From positions 1,488,001 to 1,552,000 of the forward strand of contig CANXME010001453.1 of the NCBI GenBank assembly GCA_948144175.1: a stretch of DNA of 64,000 nt. The letters run 5' to 3'. Shown piece by piece: positions 57,732 to 64,000 of this stretch. Origin of the DNA: Closterium sp. NIES-65. Taxonomy: Eukaryota > Streptophyta > Zygnematophyceae > Desmidiales > Closteriaceae. The notes below the pieces were generated by a model, which saw nothing but the letters and a program-made list of their open reading frames with translations, was not told the origin of the DNA and searched no databases. The position numbers and the translations under genes were made by a program. The number at the start of each line of letters is the position of its first letter. The stretch's first letter is position 1.

Positions 57732-57761
57732 TATGGAATGATGGGGATGCAGCCGGCAGGC

Positions 57762-57773
57762 TGAGGGGGAGTG
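57762..57773 (+). promoter_or_regulatory. Polypurine tract of C
   Basis: TGAGGGGGAGTG next to the 3' LTR. Confidence 0.8.
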
Positions 57774-58671
57774 TGTTGGGTGCAAATTCACATTGCACGA
57801 CATCCTGCCGTCTGTTTGTACGAGTATGCGTGTGCGAATGCATTTGCGTGTGAATGGTATGTTTGTGTGTTTGTTTGCTTTCGCAATTTTCGCTTGAAGC
57901 ATTTGCAGGTACTCGCAAAATGTGCGCTTCGGCATAACATTGTACGCGCTATGAACAGTACAAGCAGAAAGGACGAGCTCGCAAAGGAACCCAAGATGGA
58001 AGCTTTGCGGTTCAACTTACATGATTGCGCAGATTCAGTTCTATCCAACTCGAAATTGTACTGTTTTGTTTGGTTGACTATAGTGTAGCAGGGCAGGCAC
58101 TATAGGGGTACAATTTAGGTGAAGATTGGATGTTGTTTGTCTGTATCTGCATGCTACAGGGCCAGGGGAAACCAGCGGAACTAGCATTTGGCTGGTTGGG
58201 CAAAGACAAAACAGGTTCTGTTTTTAGGACCTGAACCTGGTTGTTGTTTTCCCAGGTTGGAAAAACAGAACCAGAGGTTGTTCACCAACCTATCACCTGC
58301 TATTTTGTCCAGCCAGGTTGGTTCTGTTGCTTGGAATTATTTAGGATCATCCCTGGTTGTTCCCAGGTTGATTCCCAAGGTCCTTGCTAGCTAGAGCTAT
58401 TTATTCCTTCTCTGTTTGTACCTGAATATAGTGAAATTGATTCAAGCGAATTCCTTCCTTGCTGGAATTTCTTTTCTACGCGGTGCGACGGCGGAATGCT
58501 ACCCGAGTCAACGCTAGTACGCTAGCACTCCAATGCTAGGCTAACGCTGTCCGAGCCATAACTTCGTAATGGCAGAACTTTTCGCGAGGCAACTTGGCTT
58601 ATTTCAAAGCTCTTAGAGTGAGCTTCGATAAAGGAAATTCTCAGCTTTATCCGATCTACGGTCTGCACGAT
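57774..58671 (+). repeat. 3' LTR of C, truncated
   Basis: The first 898 bp of the LTR, ending at GTCTGCACGAT. The next bases (58671-58684) repeat TCTTAGAGTGAGCT from 58611-58624, then an LTR piece in the opposite direction begins. Confidence 0.9.
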
Positions 58672-58679
58672 CTTAGAGT

Positions 58680-58886
58680 GAGCTCGTCCTTTCTGCTTGT
58701 ACTGTTCATAGCGCGTACAATGTTATGCCGCAGCGCACATTTTGCGAGTACCTGCAAATGCTTCAAGCGAAAATTGCGAAAGCAAACAAACACACGAACA
58801 TACCATTCACACGCAAATGCATTCGCACACGCATACTCGTACAAACAGACGGCAGGATGTCGTGCAATGTGAATTTGCACCCAACA
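58680..58886 (-). repeat. 3' LTR stub of D
   Basis: 207 bp at the gag-pol side of an LTR in reverse orientation (GAGCTCGTCC to CACCCAACA). The remainder is absent and is replaced by the opposite-facing LTR of C. Five bases (GAGCT, 58680-58684) fit both sides of the junction. Confidence 0.9.
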
Positions 58887-58898
58887 CACTCCCCCTCA
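58887..58898 (-). promoter_or_regulatory. Polypurine tract of D
   Basis: The minus strand reads TGAGGGGGAGTG next to the 3' LTR stub. Confidence 0.8.
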
Positions 58899-58928
58899 GC
58901 CTGCCGGCTGCATCCCCATCATTCCATA

Positions 58929-61900
58929 CTAGTTCATGCTCATTCCACTCATGCGCACACAACGCCAATGAGACTCATCCGCAAGCCTCTTGGTGAGGAA
59001 GTCTGCTGGCTGCTGGTGAGTCTTGATGTAGATCGGATTCACCGTCCCCCTCTTCACCTCCTTACGCAGCCAGTGCCACTTGATACGCATGTGCTTATTG
59101 AGCCCATGAAGCACAGCGTTCCTGGCCATCCCAAGAGCTCCCTTGCTATCACAAAACAGTGGCGTAGCAACCTTTTGCTCCTGGCCAATCTCCTCCAACA
59201 GCCTCCTCAGCCAAATCACCTCCTTCACCCCATGGAACATCGCCATGTACTCTGATTCCACGGAAGAGAGTGCTGTCTCCGTCTGCTTCTTTGACCTCCA
59301 ACTAACCGGTCCTCCCCCAACTACGCAGATGTATCCTCCCACAGATGAGGAATCCTCATTCTCAGAGGCCCACGTAGCATCAGTAAAGCAAGTGAGAAAA
59401 AGCTTGCCTTCTCCAAGCCTCTCCCCCTTCTCTTTCAGCACCTCAACCCCTTTCTGCTTCACCTGTGCAGATGCGGAGTATTGAACTCCAATGCTTGGGT
59501 GAGAGTTCAGATACTTCACCACACGCTCAGCTGCATCCACCTGCTCCTCTGATGGATTCTGCACCACCCTAGCCAGCTGCCCAACCGGGAATGAGATATC
59601 GGGCCTCGTGTGAACTGCTGCATACAAGAGGCTGCCCACCAAGGACTGAAATTTCTGCTGCTCCTCGGCTTCAACCCCTTCATCCTCTGCAGCTTTCACA
59701 AGCTTGAATTCTGCTGGCAGGGGAGTTGCAACCTTGCGCTCATTCTCAATTCCGTACTTCTCCCCAAGCTCCTTGATGAACTTCTCCTGGTGCAGCTTCA
59801 ACCACCTGTGATCCAGATCCCTCTCCACGTGCATCCCGAGGTAGTACTTTACCTCCCCAAGGTTCTTGCACTTGAAGTTCTCCATCAGCTGCTGCTGCAC
59901 CTTCTGGATCTCCTTCATGCTGCTTCTAAAGAGAAGAATGTCGTCCACATAGACCAGAAACAGCACCAGCTTCTCCCCCTCCCCCTTGAGAAAGAGGCTC
60001 TCATCACAGCTGCTGGTCCTGAATCCCATCTCCTCTAAAACAGCTTCCAACTTCTGGTACCAGCAGCGTGGCGCCTGCTTCAAACCGTAGATGGACTTTT
60101 TCAGCTTGCACACCCTGCCCGTACCATCCTCATACCCAGGTGGCTGCGTCATGAACACCTCCTCCTCTAAAATCCCGTTGAGAAATGCCGTTGATATGTC
60201 CATCTGGATAATGAACTTCCCGCTAACGGCTGCATCTGCCAACAAGACACGAAGGGTAGGGGGTTTGGCAGTGGGAGCAAAGATCTCATTGAAGTCCCGC
60301 TTCTCCTTCTGCATAAACCCCTTAGCCACCAACCTACTCTTGTAGATGGTGACCTGCCCCTTGTCGTCAGTCTTGATCCTTAGCACCCACTTGCATTGTA
60401 CCGCTTTCTTTCCCTCAGGCAGCACCACTAGTTCCCAAGTCCCATTCTCCAGCAGGCTCTGGTACTCAGCATCCCTGGAAGCTAGCCATTTGTCCCTATC
60501 TAGTCCAGCTAATGCCTCCTCCATGCTAGCTGGTTCCTCTGGTGCAGGGGCAAGAAAACAGTACGCAGGTTGATCCTCCTCATCCGGGTCATAGCCATGC
60601 GGTAGAATCAGCAATGCCTCCTCGGTCCCAAGCTGCTGCTCCGCTACATCAGCTCCTGCAGTCAGCTTCTTAGTAGCCATACGGGTACGTCCTGGCCTGG
60701 AGACGGGTGTCTCCCATCCCTTCATAATAACACCCTTCGGCTTCTTAGTTTTCCCCTGCTGCTGCTCTCCTCCCTCGGATCCAGCAGCTCCACTAGTGCT
60801 ACCGCTAATCTCCACACCATCACCTCCACCAGCAGGTGCCTCCTGCACCTTCTCTTTATCACCACCCTCTGCAGCTGCCTCCTCTCCCTCCTCCCACACA
60901 CTAGGAGTCAGGTCCAGCTGCATGGTAATCTGCTCCATCTGCTGGGACACCCTGGCCTCCGGCTGTTTCTCCCAGCTCCCATACATCATGCCCTCAACAA
61001 ACTTCACATCCCTGCTGTCAAACAACACACCCTTGGAAGGCTCCCACAGCAGCCATCCCTTGCTCTCAGCAGCCAGCCCCAAATGCACACACCAGATTGC
61101 ACTCGCCCCCAACTTACTGCGGTAGGTCTTGGGAACGTGGGCGACTGCCATGCAACCGAACACCCTCAGCATGTCCACCGGCGGCTTCCTCCCAAGCCAC
61201 CTCTCCAACGGCACCCACGAGTCATCCCCAACCTTTGTGAGTACCCTGTTCCTAGCGACGGTAGCGTGCCGAACAGCATGGGGCCACATCAAGTTGCCCA
61301 GCCCAGATTCTATGAGCAGCGCCCTAGCTGTCTCCAGAATTGTCCGGTTCGCCCGTTCTGCTACACCGTTGGACTGTGGGGTGTAAGCCGTGGTCAGCTC
61401 CCTCTGGATGCCCTGCTTCTTGAGCCAGGCCGTCATCTCAGCTCCAAGGAACTCACCACCCCGATCTGTCCTAATCCGCTTCACCACACACTCCGCTTGC
61501 TTCTCCACGAACGGCAGCCAATCGTCCCGAATCGTGGAGGCGGCGTGATCTTTCTGCTTCAGCGGATACGCCCACATTAGCCTGCTCCAGTCATCCACTA
61601 TGGTTAGGAAGTACCGCTCCCCCTTGTGCCCTTGCACCGGCAGCGGCCCCACCAAGTCCATGTGGACCAGCTCCAACGGCTTTTTGCTCCTGCCAGCCAC
61701 ACTATGGAAGGGGAAACGGGTGAACTTTGAAAGGAGGCAAATTTCACAGTTATCATCGGGTGGTTGTCCGTTCAGCTTTAAGCCCTTAACGGCTCCATCC
61801 TTCTCCAGCTGCTTCAGCAAAGGCATTGCCACATGCCCCAAACGTCGGTGTGCAGTTGCCCAATCTGTCTCCCCAGATCTGGCCGACACTTTCACACCAA

Positions 61901-63509
61901 CCCCTCCAACGGCGTTGCACTCCCCCTGGGATGCAGACCCCTCTCCAGCCTGCCCCCCACCGTGCCACGCCAGCGCCGGCAGCTGCCACATGGATCTGTA
62001 CACGTCCTTGCTCTCGTGCAGATCCCAAAGCACCCGATTGCCCAGCTGCCCCTTGTAAGTGCGTGCCCCATCCGTGCTAGTGCTCACCCCAGCCTTGCCA
62101 AGCTTACGGAGGGAGATGAGGTTGGCCTTCAGGTCGGGGACGAGGAGAACGTCGTGCAGCACCACCGGCTTGCCATCCGCCCCCTTAAACGCAGCTCGTC
62201 CCGCACCAGCCACCTTCAGCGCGTGTCCAGAGGCGGAGCACACCTCGTTGATCGGTGCAGCGCGTACGTGGTCCAGCAGGTCCTTGCGTGGCGTCATCGT
62301 CCAAGCAGCGCCCGTGTCCAACACCCAATAATCCAGGGGGTGCAGCTCTGCTCCAACCTTGGCAGAGGCGTCTCCTTGCTCCCCCTTGTCTCCCATATGG
62401 AAGAATTGGCCCGCGGTGCGCTCCTTCTTCTTCTCCGCACCGCCGTTGCCCTTCGGGTTGTTGTCGGACGAATCAGCGACCATGTTGGCGCCGTTTTTCT
62501 GGTTCCTCCGCGCGCCGCCATCCTGGTGACGATTCTGGGGGGTCCATCCATCGGGTTTCTTATAGCACAAAAACCAGGGGTGCCCTTCCTTCTCACAATA
62601 CCAGCAACTCCCTTTCATTTTGCCACCAGCACCCGACTTGCCCCCACGTCCAGATTTCGCACCGCGACCCCAACCGGTACCTCCTTGTTGGTCGTTGGAG
62701 TCGTCGTCTTTCTTTGCACCGCGTCCAGCACCACCGAAGCCACGTCCTTTGCCACGTCGGCTCCCTTGCATCCCGTAGCCGCTGCTGCCGTCGTCTCCAC
62801 CCCTCAGTTGGCGGCGACGGAAGTCCTCCTCCAGAATCTTCTTCCGCACCCACTCGAGCGTCCACAAGCTCTGGTTCTGCGGCAGGCTCAATCCGCTCGT
62901 AAATTGAAGCCACGATTCCGGCAGCAGCGAGAGCATCTTCAAGCACTTTGTTTGCTCCGGGTAGGTGATTCCTGCGGTCGCCAACTTCGCGTAGAGGTCG
63001 CGCAATTTGTCCAGGACAGGTTGCACCGGCTCTCCCGCGCTCAGGCGCAACGCGGACAGCTCCCTCTCCAGCATCAATGTTGCAACAACGGAGGTCGGGG
63101 CGTGCAGCTCCTTCAACACGGTCCACGCGTTCGGACCGCACTCAACCTCCGGCAGCAGGTGCATGACGTGGTGACGCTGGTTCAGCTCCAAACTCTGCGA
63201 CATCAAGTAGTAGCCAGCCGAGGCGCGCTCGTCCCAATCTTCCTGAAGGGCGGGGTCATTCGGTCTAGGCTCCTCCCCAATCATTAGTTTCAGCAATCCG
63301 ATTTGACGGAAATAAAGTTGCATTTTCCAGGCCCAATCATCATAGCCCTCACCATTGAACTTCTCGACGGTGAAGTTTTTCAGCACCTCCTTGATCAGCG
63401 AGCCCTGGCTTGTTCGCGCTCCCCTTGGCGCAGAAACACCAGAATCATGGCTGCCGCTACGATCTTGGGCTGAAGATTCACCAGCTACTGCCGAGGTGTT
63501 GCCCGCCAT
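58929..63509 (-). CDS. gag-pol: Element D gag-pol polyprotein, intact (1,526 residues)
   Basis: Single frame from ATG at 63507-63509 to TAG at 58929-58931. The start is shared with B and C and lies about 30 bases past the PBS. Gag spans about residues 1-320 with a basic Arg/Gly tract and a CCHC zinc knuckle C302, C305, H310, C315, which binds element RNA. The protease active site is D398-T-G. The pre-integrase region ends in C588 and C591. Integrase catalytic residues are D618, D682 and E718, with 35 residues between the last two. An acidic Gly/Glu-rich linker follows (about 850-930). RT has YVDD at 1187-1190, and RNase H has FTDATWA, VESEYMA and FCDSKGA. All key residues are present and the order PR-IN-RT-RH is Ty1/copia. 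The protein would make virus-like particles and copy and insert cDNA. Expression is not shown by the sequence. Confidence 0.93.
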   Translation of the reverse strand: MAGNTSAVAGESSAQDRSGSHDSGVSAPRGARTSQGSLIKEVLKNFTVEKFNGEGYDDWAWKMQLYFRQIGLLKLMIGEEPRPNDPALQEDWDERASAGYYLMSQSLELNQRHHVMHLLPEVECGPNAWTVLKELHAPTSVVATLMLERELSALRLSAGEPVQPVLDKLRDLYAKLATAGITYPEQTKCLKMLSLLPESWLQFTSGLSLPQNQSLWTLEWVRKKILEEDFRRRQLRGGDDGSSGYGMQGSRRGKGRGFGGAGRGAKKDDDSNDQQGGTGWGRGAKSGRGGKSGAGGKMKGSCWYCEKEGHPWFLCYKKPDGWTPQNRHQDGGARRNQKNGANMVADSSDNNPKGNGGAEKKKERTAGQFFHMGDKGEQGDASAKVGAELHPLDYWVLDTGAAWTMTPRKDLLDHVRAAPINEVCSASGHALKVAGAGRAAFKGADGKPVVLHDVLLVPDLKANLISLRKLGKAGVSTSTDGARTYKGQLGNRVLWDLHESKDVYRSMWQLPALAWHGGGQAGEGSASQGECNAVGGVGVKVSARSGETDWATAHRRLGHVAMPLLKQLEKDGAVKGLKLNGQPPDDNCEICLLSKFTRFPFHSVAGRSKKPLELVHMDLVGPLPVQGHKGERYFLTIVDDWSRLMWAYPLKQKDHAASTIRDDWLPFVEKQAECVVKRIRTDRGGEFLGAEMTAWLKKQGIQRELTTAYTPQSNGVAERANRTILETARALLIESGLGNLMWPHAVRHATVARNRVLTKVGDDSWVPLERWLGRKPPVDMLRVFGCMAVAHVPKTYRSKLGASAIWCVHLGLAAESKGWLLWEPSKGVLFDSRDVKFVEGMMYGSWEKQPEARVSQQMEQITMQLDLTPSVWEEGEEAAAEGGDKEKVQEAPAGGGDGVEISGSTSGAAGSEGGEQQQGKTKKPKGVIMKGWETPVSRPGRTRMATKKLTAGADVAEQQLGTEEALLILPHGYDPDEEDQPAYCFLAPAPEEPASMEEALAGLDRDKWLASRDAEYQSLLENGTWELVVLPEGKKAVQCKWVLRIKTDDKGQVTIYKSRLVAKGFMQKEKRDFNEIFAPTAKPPTLRVLLADAAVSGKFIIQMDISTAFLNGILEEEVFMTQPPGYEDGTGRVCKLKKSIYGLKQAPRCWYQKLEAVLEEMGFRTSSCDESLFLKGEGEKLVLFLVYVDDILLFRSSMKEIQKVQQQLMENFKCKNLGEVKYYLGMHVERDLDHRWLKLHQEKFIKELGEKYGIENERKVATPLPAEFKLVKAAEDEGVEAEEQQKFQSLVGSLLYAAVHTRPDISFPVGQLARVVQNPSEEQVDAAERVVKYLNSHPSIGVQYSASAQVKQKGVEVLKEKGERLGEGKLFLTCFTDATWASENEDSSSVGGYICVVGGGPVSWRSKKQTETALSSVESEYMAMFHGVKEVIWLRRLLEEIGQEQKVATPLFCDSKGALGMARNAVLHGLNKHMRIKWHWLRKEVKRGTVNPIYIKTHQQPADFLTKRLADESHWRCVRMSGMSMN

Positions 63510-63540
63510 AGCTACCTATATCGAGGATCACTATAACGCA

Positions 63541-63552
63541 GCTCTGATACCA
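63541..63552 (-). promoter_or_regulatory. Primer binding site of D (tRNA-iMet)
   Basis: The minus strand reads TGGTATCAGAGC, three bases (AGC) from the LTR. Confidence 0.92.
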
Positions 63553-63555
63553 GCT

Positions 63556-64000
63556 TGTTGGTGTAAGGGCCTAATAAACTCAAGCTATTAAGACTTTATC
63601 ACACTTAAAACCTCTCCTCGGGGTCACCTCCAAGGGTCCTTGGGTGCCTGGTACAAGACCAGCCCCTATCCTCGGGTCCGAGTTTGTAGAGAGAGGGATC
63701 AAGAGAGACTTAGTCAAAACAGCAAGAGTACCTTGAACGTCGCGCAGCGTATTGTGCAGACCGTCGATCGGATTAAGCTGAGAATTTCCTATATCGAAGC
63801 TCACTCTAGGAGCTTTAAAATAAGCCAAGTTGCCTCGCGAAAAGTTCTGCCATTACGAAGTTATGGCTCGGACAGCGTTAGCCTAGCGTTGGAGTGCTAG
63901 CGTACTAGCGTTGACTCGGGTAGCATTCCGCCGTCGCACCGCGTAGAAAAGAAATTCCAGCAAGGAAGGAATTCGCTTGAATCAATTTCACTATATTCAG
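63556..64000 (-). repeat. 5' LTR of D, cut by the window edge
   Basis: The first 445 bp on this strand (the LTR end next to the PBS), starting TGTTGGTGTAAGGG. The rest lies outside the window. Confidence 0.92.

Larger units (their letters stand above)
52013..58671 (+). mobile_element. Element C: family-1 copia, one frameshift, 3' LTR truncated
   Basis: 5' LTR, PBS, nearly complete gag-pol, polypurine tract and about 900 bp of a 3' LTR that ends in a rearranged junction with D. The 5' and 3' LTRs differ at ten or more sites in the shared part, so either C is not very recent or its 3' LTR was exchanged with another copy. Confidence 0.9.
58680..64000 (-). mobile_element. Element D: family-1 copia with intact gag-pol (5' LTR runs past the window)
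   Basis: Reverse orientation: 5' LTR from 63556 to beyond 64000, PBS, one uninterrupted gag-pol, polypurine tract, and a 207 bp stub of the 3' LTR fused to the truncated LTR of C. The coding part is complete. Because the 3' LTR lacks most of its sequence, a full transcript end and normal strand transfer may be impaired. Confidence 0.92.

Overview
This 64 kb window is a nest of eukaryotic LTR retrotransposons. I found no host protein gene, rRNA, tRNA or CRISPR array. Most elements are Ty1/copia (order PR-IN-RT-RNase H). The primer binding sites (PBS) match or nearly match the initiator tRNA-Met 3' end (TGGTATCAGAGC), as is usual in the plant lineage. Small Ty3/gypsy pieces and a probable LINE remnant are also present. 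Very GC-rich leaders, polyglycine/polyalanine-type microsatellites and the style of the gag proteins suggest a green-lineage nuclear genome, possibly a streptophyte alga. That assignment is an inference with low confidence.

Elements are named here for reference. Family 1 (LTR about 1,093 bp, TGTTGG...CCAACA): K (-, about 1698-3760, deleted), solo LTRs at 5809-6873, 9267-10359 and 28397-29488, A (+, 11719-16452, lacks PR/IN), B (+, 16453-23745, several stops and a 439 bp duplication), a tandem array of extra LTRs (23749-27033), C (+, 52013-58671, one frameshift) and D (-, 58680 to beyond 64000, with an uninterrupted 1,526-residue gag-pol). Family 2 (very short LTR, about 130 bp): H (-, 39927-42113), G (+, from 42114, interrupted twice) and F (+, 43918-51099, identical LTRs). 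Family 3 (LTR about 380 bp): I (-, 30289-36552) and J (-, 27034-30666), which share one LTR. Family 5: E (-, about 7291-11718), interrupted by a solo LTR.

Layout from left to right: gypsy integrase 3' end (1-845); a GTCGAC-rich dispersed repeat (985-1697); K; a 34 bp minisatellite in three blocks (4247-7290) holding a gypsy fragment and a solo LTR; E split by a solo LTR; A, into whose 3' LTR B is inserted; a head-to-tail array of four LTRs; J and I in tandem; a second copy of the GTCGAC-rich repeat; a LINE-like remnant; H; G, whose gag is split by F in its glycine tract and by C in its protease region; C fused tail-to-tail with D through a rearranged LTR. The nesting gives an order of events: H before G, G before F and C; A before B; E before A and before its solo LTR; J before its solo LTR.

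D is the only element that looks able to make a full polyprotein. F is the most recent by LTR identity, yet it carries two frame breaks. The structures of most interest are the LTR array (which carries a recombination signature), the inverted C/D LTR junction, a non-CCHC zinc-knuckle-like motif shared by families 2 and 3, and the tandem-repeat GC-rich leaders of those families.
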